Origin: Anaerolineae bacterium | GTDB lineage: Bacteria > Chloroflexota > Anaerolineae > Epilineales > Epilineaceae | Reading direction: 5' to 3' | Length of the DNA: 33,976 bases | Assembly (NCBI GenBank): GCA_029262755.1 | Contig: JAJCYU010000149.1 | Span: 1 to 33,976 of the forward strand | Shown: positions 17,188 to 24,930 of the stretch, one piece after another | Numbering within the stretch: position 1 is the first letter of the stretch | Layout of the letters: each line of letters starts with the position of its first letter | Notes under the pieces: model-generated | Databases searched by the model: none | Seen by the model: the letters and a program-made list of their open reading frames with translations, nothing else | What the model was told of the DNA's origin: nothing | Program-made: the position numbers and the translations under genes

Positions 17188-17691
17188 ATGAAGCTTGAGA
17201 ATCTGCAAAAGCTGTTCGTGCACGAGTTGAAAGATCTATACAGTGCCGAAAATCAGCTGACCGAAGCCCTGCCCACGATGATCAACGCCGCCACGGATAA
17301 GGACCTGCGGAGCGCGTTCACGGATCATTTGGCAGAGACGAAGGAGCACGTGGCCCGACTTGAAACCATCTTCAAGAGCTTGGACTACGCGCCGGGCGGC
17401 CATCGCTGCAAGGGCATGGCCGGCCTGATCGAGGAGACAAAGTCGGCGCTGACGGACGTACCGGAGGCCGACGACGAAGTTCGCGATGCGCTGCTGATCG
17501 CCGGCGCGCAGCGCGTCGAGCACTACGAGATGGCGGGCTACGGAATCGCTCGCGCCTATGCCGAGCAGCTCGGCAACCGCAAGGCAGCGGACTTGCTGAC
17601 CCGTTCCATCGAAGAGGAGGGCCGTGCGGATCGTACGCTCAGCCACCTCGCAGAGCGGCGGATCAACTTCGAAGCGATGAGCATGAGCTAG
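17188..17691 (+). CDS. DUF892 (YciE/YciF) ferritin-like protein
   Basis: A 167-residue all-helical protein of the YciE/YciF family, a ferritin-like four-helix bundle linked to osmotic and general stress in enterobacteria. Typical features: FVHELKDLYSAENQL at 10-24, HLAETKEHVARLE at 46-58, and the C-terminal helices with VEHYEMAGYGIARAYAEQLG and EEGRADRTLSHLAE. Conserved Glu and His residues in these helices could bind a di-metal centre. ATG 17188 follows AGGAG. It is probably co-transcribed with the upstream stress protein and ends in a strong hairpin. Confidence 0.93.
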   Translation: MKLENLQKLFVHELKDLYSAENQLTEALPTMINAATDKDLRSAFTDHLAETKEHVARLETIFKSLDYAPGGHRCKGMAGLIEETKSALTDVPEADDEVRDALLIAGAQRVEHYEMAGYGIARAYAEQLGNRKAADLLTRSIEEEGRADRTLSHLAERRINFEAMSMS

Positions 17692-17745
17692 CGCTGCCGC
17701 TACAGGCCGTGCGACGCGACGGTCCGCGCAGGGCACGGTAGGTAG

Positions 17746-17779
17746 AACGAGGGCGGGGTCACGCGACCCCGCCCTCGTT
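17746..17779 (+). terminator. long perfect hairpin after the DUF892 gene
   Basis: A 15-bp perfect stem (AACGAGGGCGGGGTC with GACCCCGCCCTCGTT) closed by ACGC. A T-run is lacking (GCCGTTCC follows), so termination may rely on the stem alone or on Rho. Confidence 0.65.
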
Positions 17780-18260
17780 GCCGTTCCCGCGCAAGGTCTT
17801 GGATCGCAAGCCTCACTGCGCCCCGTGAGCCTCCCTGCGCCTCCCTGCGCCTCATGATGATTGGGCGATCGGTCGTCGCATTCGAGTACAGAGGAGGTGG
17901 AGTCGGGATCGGCTTCGGCGTCCGACCTGGAGGGTGCGACAGGGGATATCGTACCGCGCCATCCAGGCTGAGACTGGTTGTTGGTCCGTGTTGCCGCGGG
18001 GATGTCCGACGTATCCTTGGAGCATGGCATGAGGAGGGTACGCCGCGCTGCATTGCTTCCGGAAACGCACTGCAGCGGGCCCTGCCCTCGATAGGCCTTC
18101 GAAGCATCGGCAATCCTCGTACGAGAATCAGCCGAAGTAGTAGTAGCGGTAGAAGTGGCAGTAGCGGTAATGGGCAGGTCGAGACTTGACCCTTGGTCGA
18201 CGTTGGTTCGCAGTTTGGCTTGCGTAGGTCTGGATTCAGGTTGGCACGAAGGGAAATCAC
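17780..18260. other. gene-free stretch with simple repeats
   Basis: I see no convincing gene here; frames on both strands have skewed Arg/Ser/Pro composition. It contains a 10-bp tandem repeat CCTCCCTGCG (17830-17849) and an imperfect GTA-type triplet run (18137-18169). The promoter of the gene at 18261 should lie here but is not obvious. Confidence 0.5.
18137..18169. repeat. imperfect GTA/GCG triplet run
   Basis: The triplets GTA, GTA, GTA, GCG, GTA, GAA, GTG, GCA, GTA, GCG, GTA run in succession in a non-coding stretch. Confidence 0.6.
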
Positions 18261-18833
18261 ATGAAGTGCGAAATGCCAGGCGGATGGAAAGGCGGGAGCG
18301 ACCGCGTCGCAGTTCCACGTTTCGAACGCGAGATCCCGCAGCACTCGAGATATGTAGAACCGGACCGATCCGAAGCGATGGAGCGGGCCCAGTTGCTCGC
18401 GGCGCAGATTCGGGCGGCCGCCCGTGCGCGCATGCAAGCCTCGTCCGATGAGATCGCGGCCGCAGTCCCGGCGGCGATGACTAGTCCCAACCCGTCAAAG
18501 CAACGGACGTTCGCTGAGCACGCACCGGGCCGTCCTAGGCCGAGCGGCAGCCGGCCAGGAGTGCGGTCCATGAACGATGGCCTGGCACGATCCCTGTACC
18601 AGGACCAGAACCAGTACAAACTCCCACGGGATCAGCACGATGCCTATGGAGTCGAACAGGGTCAGCGTTGGTCTCCGGTGATCGTCGCCGGTCTTATCGC
18701 GGGCCTGGCCGCATGGGCGGCTCCGCGATTCCCGAGTCCACGTCGGCCGCGAGGCGAGGCTCGAGCGCGCCTGTCTAACGGCGGGCACGGAGCGGTCCTA
18801 GCGCGAGAGCTCACGCGCGCCCGCCCCACCTAG
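18261..18833 (+). CDS. Uncharacterised protein with one C-terminal membrane segment
   Basis: A 190-residue orphan. Evidence for a real gene: AAGGG 7 nt before the ATG, a strong terminator 20 bp after the stop, varied amino-acid use, and codon choice like its neighbours. The N-terminal half has a helical Ala/Arg/Glu stretch (ERAQLLAAQIRAAARARMQA, 41-60), then a Pro/Ser/Gly-rich linker. A motif SMNDGLARSLYQDQNQYK (about 103-120) precedes one membrane segment WSPVIVAGLIAGLAAWAAP (136-154). The tail is short and very basic. I recognise no family. It could be a lineage-restricted membrane protein. Confidence 0.5.
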   Translation: MKCEMPGGWKGGSDRVAVPRFEREIPQHSRYVEPDRSEAMERAQLLAAQIRAAARARMQASSDEIAAAVPAAMTSPNPSKQRTFAEHAPGRPRPSGSRPGVRSMNDGLARSLYQDQNQYKLPRDQHDAYGVEQGQRWSPVIVAGLIAGLAAWAAPRFPSPRRPRGEARARLSNGGHGAVLARELTRARPT

Positions 18834-18854
18834 ATTATCTTCCTCGGGGCACGA

Positions 18855-18905
18855 GGTGAGGGCCCGGTTCCTTTGCAGGAACCGGGCCCTCACCGATGTT
18901 AATTG
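18855..18905 (+). terminator. strong hairpin terminator after the orphan gene
   Basis: An 18-bp perfect stem (18855-18872 with 18877-18894; core GAGGGCCCGGTTCC) closed by TTGC, followed by GATGTTAATTG. It may also serve the decayed gene arriving from the right. Confidence 0.8.
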
Positions 18906-18940
18906 TGGCGCCGAAACTAGCGGACGGTCTTCCGTAGCTA

Positions 18941-19300
18941 CTAGGCCGACGGCCGCAGCGCCTCATCCAAGACATCCAAACCTCGGGCCAGTTCGCCTCA
19001 TGTGCATCGCGGGACTCTTCATCGCGGAATCCTGAGTGCCTGAGCCGTAGCAATGTCCCCTGCTCCCGCGCCGACCGTTCGACCCGAACGACGGTCTCAG
19101 CGCCTCCCGTACCGCCCGCGCCGTCTAACCCAGGCCGTCTTCACCACCTCCTCCTCCGCCAGCTCCATGAGCTGCGCGAACCAAGAATCAACGTGGTTCG
19201 TCCGCGCTCGGTGGATGGTGCTCGCGTCTGCCTTCATCAATCGTTCGACCGTCAGGGAAAGAGGCCGCGCCGAGTTGTCCGCTTCGCATGTGCTTCGCAT
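18941..19300 (-). pseudogene. Decayed SRPBCC/AHSA1-type gene
   Basis: Three frames on the minus strand together rebuild an AHSA1-like SRPBCC (START-fold) protein. From a possible ATG at 19300 one frame gives SLTVERLMKADASTIHRA and HVDSWFAQ, then jumps at about 19171 to LMELAEEEVVKTAWV. About 30 residues that normally lie between these blocks are missing. At about 19126 the frame shifts, and the next frame gives DGAGGTGGAETVVRVE and LLRLRHSGFRDEESRDAHEA. Near 18980 (GTTTGG) another shift restores LDVLDEALRPSA and a TAG stop at 18941-18943. One internal deletion and two frameshifts make a working product very unlikely. Intact relatives are about 150-170 residues long. Confidence 0.8.
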
Positions 19301-19327
19301 TGACCTTGGACGATCTCGGCGCAAACG

Positions 19328-19361
19328 AATGGGGCGGGATCGCAAGCGATCCCACCCCATT
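19328..19361 (-). terminator. hairpin downstream of the M48 protease gene
   Basis: A 15-bp stem with one mismatch (AATGGGGTGGGATCG with CGATCCCGCCCCATT on the minus strand, CTTG loop) lies about 100 bp after the protease stop. The following bases CGTTTGC are only weakly T-rich. Confidence 0.55.
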
Positions 19362-19462
19362 GGTTGTACTTTGTCGGTGCCAGACCGTCTTGCCCGCCCC
19401 GCTCGCTCCATGCGGGTCCCGCGGATGATCGGTGCCGCGGCCAGCCGCGGAGGCAGCCAGAC

Positions 19463-20356
19463 CTACCGATCAGCGAGGGCTACGGGTTCTGCGTCCACTT
19501 CGTTTCCGGCATCCGAGACATCACGCGACGCGCGCTCTTCGATCGCCGCGCGAATCTGATCGATGCGACGCCCTGGATCGGGGTGCGTGCTGAAGAACTC
19601 CGGCGGTCGCGCCGAGCTGCCGGCTGCGTCCAGCTTCTTCATGACCGATATCAACGCCTCCGGATCGTAGCCGGCCTCGTCCATCAAGCGCACGGCCAGC
19701 CGATCCGCCTCAATCTCGTGTTCGCGCGTAAATCCCTTCGTGACAACCTGCGCCACGAGCGCCGCAGCTTCCGCGCTTCCCCGGGACGCCGGATTGCTGG
19801 GATCGTAGAGCGCAGCCGCCGCGGCGCCGCTGATGCCCTGCGCGAGCTTGGCCTTGGCCACGGTCTCAGCGGAGTGCCGGCCGACGACGTGGGCGATCTC
19901 GTGGGCCAGCACGCCGGCAAGCTCTTCCTCGGTTTCGAAGAGATCATAGATGGCGGCCGTCAGGAAAATCTGGCCTCCGGGCAACGCGAACGCGTTGACG
20001 GTGCGCTCGTCGGCCAAGAGGTGAAAGTCGAATTGGTACGGCGACTCGTCCGCGTCGCCCCGTTCAACGATCCGATCGCCGACCTCGTCAATGTAGGCCT
20101 GGAGGGCAGAGTCAGCGTGCAAGCCGCCATGCTGGGCGGCCATCTGGGGCGCGGCCTGCAAACCGAGCGCGATCTCTTGCTCCGGGCTCAGCGCGACACG
20201 TTGCACTTCGCCCGTGAAGGTGTTGGTTTCCTCGCGCGTCGTGGTGAAGTAGCCGATGACAGCAAACAGCACGAGCACTCCTGCCATGACAAGCCTGCCT
20301 GGCAAGGCGACGGAGCGTCGTCGGAGGGTCGAGCGTTGCATACGCGAATCGATCAT
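19463..20356 (-). CDS. M48-family metalloprotease, membrane-anchored
   Basis: A 297-residue zinc protease. A basic N-terminus and one membrane segment (about 22-37, LVMAGVLVLFAVIGYF) anchor a domain that faces outward. The zinc site is HEIAH (152-156) with the third ligand probably E214 in EHEIEADRLA. FALPGGQIFLT (123-133) is the usual strand before the active-site helix. EFFSTHPDPGRRI near 253-265 is the typical C-terminal substrate-site block. Relatives (BepA/LoiP/HtpX group) degrade or assist folding of damaged envelope proteins. ATG 20356 is used. In its 5' region an 8-bp GC hairpin (20382-20401) sits about 30 nt upstream of the start. Confidence 0.94.
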   Translation of the reverse strand: MIDSRMQRSTLRRRSVALPGRLVMAGVLVLFAVIGYFTTTREETNTFTGEVQRVALSPEQEIALGLQAAPQMAAQHGGLHADSALQAYIDEVGDRIVERGDADESPYQFDFHLLADERTVNAFALPGGQIFLTAAIYDLFETEEELAGVLAHEIAHVVGRHSAETVAKAKLAQGISGAAAAALYDPSNPASRGSAEAAALVAQVVTKGFTREHEIEADRLAVRLMDEAGYDPEALISVMKKLDAAGSSARPPEFFSTHPDPGRRIDQIRAAIEERASRDVSDAGNEVDAEPVALADR

Positions 20357-20381
20357 GGTCGGTGACCTCTCATCTCAACGT

Positions 20382-20401
20382 GCGGCGCAAGGGTGCGCCG
20401 C
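20382..20401 (-). promoter_or_regulatory. leader hairpin ahead of the M48 gene
   Basis: GCGGCGCA and TGCGCCGC pair perfectly around a 4-nt loop in the presumed leader. No riboswitch or operator family is recognised. Confidence 0.25.
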
Positions 20402-20599
20402 GTTCGGGTCTACTGATCACGATAGGCGTCGCAGCGCCGGACCGGACTGGCGGTTGCGCCAGGAGCATGCGACCAGTCGAGACAGGAACGCTGTACGAAG
20501 GGCGTATCGATTGGTATCCGGGGGGGATTGTTCAGACAGCGGAGTAGAGTGGATTTTGGGTCGGGCACGCTCCGGCCGGTCGGCGAACTCCCGATTCGG

Positions 20600-21292
20600 T
20601 CACGTCCCGCGTCCCACATCCGGATCCTGTATCTCCGGGTGCCGCATGCGATCCCACTCGCGGAAACCGTCGGCGAGCTGGGGCAGCACGAACCATGCGG
20701 TTGCCGCGCCGAACAACACGCCGGTTATCGTGCGCAGCAGCGGCGTGCTCGTTCGAAGGCCAACCAGGCCGGTCAGACCGTCGACCGCGATGGGAATCAT
20801 GGCGACGAGGTACAGACGGAGGGGGAGCCCCTTTGGTGGCGGCTTGGATTGCTTAGCGCGCGCGTGATTCCAGATGGCGTAGACCACGCTTGCGGCAAAC
20901 ACCGCCCCCCAGATCGCGGTGTCACGTTGGCAGATCGCCGCCTGGTAGCCTACGGCCGCGGCACGAACGGGCGCGTGAAACGCCGACAAGGGCGAGTCGA
21001 TTGCTACGCCCGTGAACGGTTGGACCTCCGCCCAGGCGTAGTGGAAACGGGGCCCGAACAGGAACCAACTGTGATGGGGCAATTGATGGCACGTGGGTAG
21101 ATAGAGCGTGTAGATCACGCCGGCCGCACGCTGCCAGCCCATTCGGGCTAACAACGGCGCGACAAAGGGCAAGGCGATGAACCCACCTGTGGCTATCAGC
21201 CATCCCGCCAGCCAGTGTCGGGTCAGCCACGTCAACCCAGCGGAAAACGGTGTCTCCTGCAACGTGGACGCCCGTCGCCCTTGCTCATTCAA
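20600..21292 (-). CDS. DUF2085-family membrane protein
   Basis: A multi-pass membrane protein of about 230 residues with the DUF2085 signatures LPTCHQLPHHSWFLFG (65-80) and AICQRDTAIWGA (119-130). Membrane segments are near 28-48, 55-66, 112-140, 155-175 and 185-205. The function is unknown; the conserved Cys/His residues could bind a metal or heme (inference). It is the last gene of the cytochrome maturation run. The start is uncertain: the frame is open far upstream, but those residues are Arg/His-rich noise inside the previous gene. TTG 21292 overlaps the previous stop by 4 bp (TTGA) and comes just before the first family-like residues. No ATG lies upstream of the first membrane segment in this frame. 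Confidence 0.8.
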   Translation of the reverse strand: MNEQGRRASTLQETPFSAGLTWLTRHWLAGWLIATGGFIALPFVAPLLARMGWQRAAGVIYTLYLPTCHQLPHHSWFLFGPRFHYAWAEVQPFTGVAIDSPLSAFHAPVRAAAVGYQAAICQRDTAIWGAVFAASVVYAIWNHARAKQSKPPPKGLPLRLYLVAMIPIAVDGLTGLVGLRTSTPLLRTITGVLFGAATAWFVLPQLADGFREWDRMRHPEIQDPDVGRGT

Positions 21293-21552
21293 TGGACGTC
21301 CGACGCCTCGGAGTCCTGCCGGTCGGGATCGAGTCCGCGCAGCGCAGCCAGATCGGCCAGCGCAGCACGCTTCCGCACGAAGAGCGAGATGCCATACCCC
21401 CCGAGGAGCAGTGCCGTCACCATGTACGCGGCCATGACGTAGCCACCCCCCGTGGAGCTTGCCTGCCCGCCGTCGCCTTGCGCCAGGACGACCAACGGCA
21501 AACGCAGCAAGCCGACTGCAGCGATGGCAGTGGCAACGAAGGCACGCAACAT
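21289..21552 (-). CDS. ccmD: CcmD-like small membrane protein
   Basis: An 87-residue protein with an N-terminal hydrophobic segment (LRAFVATAIAAVGLLRLPLVVLA) that may be a cleaved signal. A short Gly/Ser linker leads to YVMAAYMVTALLLGGYGISL and the basic RKRAALADLAALRG. The second half matches the CcmD pattern: an aromatic-Ala-Tyr membrane helix followed by a charged helix. In System I CcmD holds CcmC and CcmE together and helps release heme-loaded CcmE. ATG 21552 is chosen for AGGGAG just upstream. The N-terminal extra hydrophobic segment is unusual. The family call rests on a short sequence, but its place in the ccm operon supports it. Confidence 0.65.
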   Translation of the reverse strand: MLRAFVATAIAAVGLLRLPLVVLAQGDGGQASSTGGGYVMAAYMVTALLLGGYGISLFVRKRAALADLAALRGLDPDRQDSEASDVH

Positions 21553-21623
21553 GGCGGTTCTCCCTGGATGCATTGAGGCGATCGTTGGTCGCAGGAACGT
21601 TGGAGACACGATGGCTCGTCTGC

Positions 21624-23702
21624 CTACTCGTGCGACGTGGGTTCGTTTCGAGTATTCGCCCCGACGTCGTGTGCGGGTTCTTGCGACGCCTCGACGGCGG
21701 CGTGAATGAGCGGCAACGCCTGTTCCAGCAGTGCGGCCCGGCGCGCCGCGTAGTCACGGGGCGCCAACCGTCCGTCGCGATTCGCCGCGTCCAACGCTGC
21801 GAGACGGTCGAGGATTCTCCCCCGCGCGCGTGCATCGCGATCCGCGGCACTGCTCGATGCGTTGTTGACGCCGCTGGGACTCCAGAATGTAACAACGAGG
21901 GCGATCAACGCCGCCGCCCCAGCCATGGACATCGCCAAGAGCGCGATTGTCCGCGGTGCCATCGGAAGGTCCGGCATCGGTGCGAGTGCGGTTTGCGGTG
22001 ATGTCACGGCTTCCGGCAAGCCGGTGAGACGTGTCGTAACGGCCAACCCGGACTCCAACAGGCGTCCGCCGACCCGCTCCAATGCTACCCCTTCCAACTC
22101 GGTCGGGGCACGGTCGGGAAGCTGCTCGCTCTCGATTCGCACAGCCGGGTCAGACGCGACGACGGTCATTTCCCCGAGTCGCGCATCCAGCACGCGCGTC
22201 AAATCGAGCGCGTTGCCGGCGTAGGGAACGACATAGCCGACGAGAATCTCATGCTCACCGGGTGGTACGGGCCGAAAGTCGAGCAGCACGTCGCCCTCTT
22301 GCCTAGCGTCCTGTCCGGCCTGCACATCGACGACCCGCGCACTCGCCGCGCCGACAGGCAGTGGTAGGCCAACCGTCGGTTCATCGCTTCCGGGCCGAGC
22401 GACTCGCGCGAGGCCGGATCGGTTGACCAGCACCCAGCGCTCGAGCACCTCGACGACGCCGTCCTCGGGACGAGGCGACAAGAGCGCGGTCATGCTGAGC
22501 ATGCCGATCGGAGCGGTGGGGTCGGCCGCGTAGACCGGCATGCGCAGCGCAGTGGCGCTTGCAGTCTCGTCGTCGTCTCCGCCATCGTCGCGTGCGGAAC
22601 CGACGGCCTCCCCGGGATCGGCGAGCGCGCCGCGATCGGCCGAGACGGGGTGAGCGAGCGGGTAGCGAACGCCGGCGATCTCGGCCGCGATCTCCCATTG
22701 CACGTTCGGTCCGGCAAGCACGTTCGTCGCGCTGAACATTCCTGTCGCGTCGACGGGAATGGTGATGGCTTCGCCCGGCACCGCGATCGCGCCCACAAAC
22801 GCGTAGGGACGTGCCTGCAGGGTCGCAGCACCCACGTCGATCGTGCGCAGATCGGCGTCCTCAGCGGGGACGACGCGGCCGGCCAGCATGCCGTCTGCGA
22901 CGATTCCATCGGCAACGGCGTGCTCAAATGAAAGAGATGTCACGTGGTCCAGGGCCAGCCGCACCGTAGCGTCGTCGAGTTCATTGATGTTGGGGTGGCG
23001 CGCCGCGTCCAGCGCCCGAACCCGGCGTAGCTGCTCGTCTGTCGAGCGGACCGCCATCGCCTCAAGATCGCCAAGTGGGGCGGACGGCACGCCGTCGCCT
23101 CCCTCGCCGTGGCAGGACGCGCACGAGGTCGTATACGCGTCTCGGCCGCGCGCGAGGCGGGTCGGAGTAAGGGACCACGCCATCGAGCCGGCTACGGCGT
23201 CCCAACGCGCGTCGACATCCAATGCTTCGCGCCATGGAGGCATCAACCGCTCGATACGACCGTTGGTGATGATGTCGTAGAGTTGGGCCGCGGTTTGGTC
23301 GTGCGCACGGAGACGATCCGACAGGTCGGGCGGCGGCGCGGGCAGACCGTCCACCATGGATCCGTCGCCGCGGCCGCTCGGGCCGTGGCAATCCGCACAC
23401 CGCTGCGCAAAGAGCGCGACGCCCGCGTCCATGTCCGGCGCGCGCGAAGGCCAGGCGATCTCGGCTGCGGTCGTTGGCGTGACGGGCGGGTTGCTGGAAG
23501 TTTCGGTGGCCTGGACGAGATCCGCGGCGTGCACGGCGCGCCCTGCTTCGGGTCGGGACAGCGGTAGGAGCCCAATGATCAGGAGCACGAGTAGCGTCGA
23601 GAGCGCTATCGGCAGCGTTCGCCGGCAGGATCGGGCCAGGCGAGGGCGCAATGGCAGCGACGCGCGGGCGATCGTCGAATCCGCTCGGCGCACGCTGGGC
23701 AT
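21624..23702 (-). CDS. Diheme c-type cytochrome fused to an anchored beta-domain
   Basis: About 692 residues. A basic N-terminus and a membrane or signal segment (TLPIALSTLLVLLIIGLL, 29-46) precede two cytochrome c modules. The first heme site is CADCH (102-106) with likely axial Met154 in LMPPW; the second is CASCH (194-198). Residues about 290-590 look like extracellular beta-sandwich material. It ends with a membrane helix (about 610-632, MSMAGAAALIALVVTFW) and a short helical tail resembling the CcmI-like protein encoded just upstream. It lies inside the ccm operon and is a plausible client and electron carrier. The start is uncertain: a GTG at 23804 overlaps the previous stop (GTGA) and fits the operon style, but would add 34 Arg/Ser-rich residues; ATG 23702 is used. 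Confidence 0.85.
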   Translation of the reverse strand: MPSVRRADSTIARASLPLRPRLARSCRRTLPIALSTLLVLLIIGLLPLSRPEAGRAVHAADLVQATETSSNPPVTPTTAAEIAWPSRAPDMDAGVALFAQRCADCHGPSGRGDGSMVDGLPAPPPDLSDRLRAHDQTAAQLYDIITNGRIERLMPPWREALDVDARWDAVAGSMAWSLTPTRLARGRDAYTTSCASCHGEGGDGVPSAPLGDLEAMAVRSTDEQLRRVRALDAARHPNINELDDATVRLALDHVTSLSFEHAVADGIVADGMLAGRVVPAEDADLRTIDVGAATLQARPYAFVGAIAVPGEAITIPVDATGMFSATNVLAGPNVQWEIAAEIAGVRYPLAHPVSADRGALADPGEAVGSARDDGGDDDETASATALRMPVYAADPTAPIGMLSMTALLSPRPEDGVVEVLERWVLVNRSGLARVARPGSDEPTVGLPLPVGAASARVVDVQAGQDARQEGDVLLDFRPVPPGEHEILVGYVVPYAGNALDLTRVLDARLGEMTVVASDPAVRIESEQLPDRAPTELEGVALERVGGRLLESGLAVTTRLTGLPEAVTSPQTALAPMPDLPMAPRTIALLAMSMAGAAALIALVVTFWSPSGVNNASSSAADRDARARGRILDRLAALDAANRDGRLAPRDYAARRAALLEQALPLIHAAVEASQEPAHDVGANTRNEPTSHE

Positions 23703-23800
23703 GGACCGCGACGCGCCGCTCCTGTCGGTGGACCCCAGACACGGACGAAGCTTCGAAGATCGCGCGGCTTGCCGCCGATTCCTGCGCCCCCCGATGCGGA

Positions 23801-24166
23801 TCACGACCGTCCTCGCGTCGCGGCCCGCCGTGCGAGCTCCGACTCGATCCATGCGGTTCTTTGCGCCGCGCTGCCTGCTTCGCCCTCGGCGAGACGATCG
23901 AGCGCCGCCAGGATCGAGGCGCCCTGCGCGATGGTTTCGGCGCGCAGCCGCGCGTGATCCGCGGGCCCGATGCGACCATCCGCCGCATCCGCATCAAGAT
24001 CGCGCAACGAGGCGAGGGCGGCTTCGCGTTCGGCCAGCAAGCCGATGACCCGCGGGTCGGGGCCGGCTGCGCTATGGCCGCCGCGCCAGAGCGGAGCGAG
24101 CACCCATGCCCAGACCGCCAGGGCCACGAGGAAGCCCGCGGCCAATAGCACGCTCGCGGCACTCAT
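23801..24166 (-). CDS. Short CcmI-like membrane protein
   Basis: A 121-residue protein with one N-terminal membrane helix (SAASVLLAAGFLVALAVWAW). A charged helical pair follows: GLLAEREAALASLRDLDAD, then DGRIGPADHARLRAETIAQ. This L-x-E-R...L-x-D-L-x-x-D...G-x-l...D-y pattern is seen in the N-terminal part of CcmI/CycH and related small proteins of ccm operons. There is no TPR domain, so it is far shorter than proteobacterial CcmI. ATG overlaps the ccmG stop by 4 bp. A role in presenting apocytochrome to the lyase is inference from family and place. Confidence 0.6.
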   Translation of the reverse strand: MSAASVLLAAGFLVALAVWAWVLAPLWRGGHSAAGPDPRVIGLLAEREAALASLRDLDADAADGRIGPADHARLRAETIAQGASILAALDRLAEGEAGSAAQRTAWIESELARRAATRGRS

Positions 24167-24930
24167 CGCCGGGGCGGCCGTGTTGGGATGCGATTGGAAG
24201 AGGGCGCCAAGGCAATGGGGAGACCGTGCTCCGTCGCGCCGGAGCCGACATCACCGTCGGCCAGCAGCGCTTCAAGCGTGTTTCGCAAATCGTCCGGTGT
24301 GTAGCCACCTCCGGGCACGATCGGTCCGACGATCTTCGCAAGCGGACGTTGCTCGCCCGCGACACGCAGCGGAACGATGCGTCCTTCACGGTCGATGAGC
24401 ACGGTCTCCGGGACGCCGGTTAGACCGTAGCGACTGGATATGCGAGCGCCCAAATCCGGACCATTGGGATAGCTGATTTGGAGCCGTTCCAGATAGTCCA
24501 GCGCGGCGGCCTCGGTGTCCGTGTAGTCCACACCCAGGACCAGCACACCACGATCTTGAAACTCGCGCCAGACCGCTACCAGATCTGCCGCTTCCACAGA
24601 GCACTCGATGCACCACGACGCCCAGAAATTCAGCACGATCACCCGGCCTCGAAGCGCAGAGAGCTCGTACTGCTCTCCCTCGAAGCTGTTCAAGGTGAAA
24701 TCCGGGGCGGGCTCGCCGGGTTGAAGGGCGGCACCCGGTTCCCGAAGCGCAAAGGCGAGCACTGCGATCACAGCGAACGCGGCGACGATACCAACCAACA
24801 GCAGGACCGACGCCGCGCCTCGGCCGCTGGGAATGGACCGACCCGTCAGCCTACCGCTTGCCGCATCGCGCTCCGGAACGGGGGGCGGGGCGGGGTTCTC
24901 GCGCGTCGGCGTTGGGAGGTCGCTCGTCAT
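24163..24930 (-). CDS. ccmG: Membrane-anchored TlpA/CcmG-type thioredoxin
   Basis: A 255-residue protein. A Pro-rich cytoplasmic N-terminus and one membrane helix (about 41-62) lead to an extracytoplasmic thioredoxin fold (about 70-215). The redox site is WCIEC (106-110) within LNFWASWCIECSVEA, and the cis-Pro loop is GVPETVLID. In System I CcmG reduces apocytochrome or CcmH disulfides. The acidic Ile-Glu between the cysteines differs from CAPC-type TlpA proteins. The C-terminal 30 residues are a low-complexity tail. ATG 24930 overlaps the ccmH stop (ATGA). Confidence 0.87.
   Translation of the reverse strand: MTSDLPTPTRENPAPPPVPERDAASGRLTGRSIPSGRGAASVLLLVGIVAAFAVIAVLAFALREPGAALQPGEPAPDFTLNSFEGEQYELSALRGRVIVLNFWASWCIECSVEAADLVAVWREFQDRGVLVLGVDYTDTEAAALDYLERLQISYPNGPDLGARISSRYGLTGVPETVLIDREGRIVPLRVAGEQRPLAKIVGPIVPGGGYTPDDLRNTLEALLADGDVGSGATEHGLPIALAPSSNRIPTRPPRR

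Noticed and set aside
17236-18437. two minus-strand frames (up to 360 codons) crossing the DUF892 gene and the following gap
   Set aside because: They run through the DUF892 gene and a terminator hairpin, with Arg/Ser/Pro/Leu-rich composition and no domain.
19053-19559. 168-codon plus-strand frame after the orphan gene
   Set aside because: Overlaps the decayed SRPBCC gene, a hairpin and the end of the M48 gene on the other strand; composition is typical noise.
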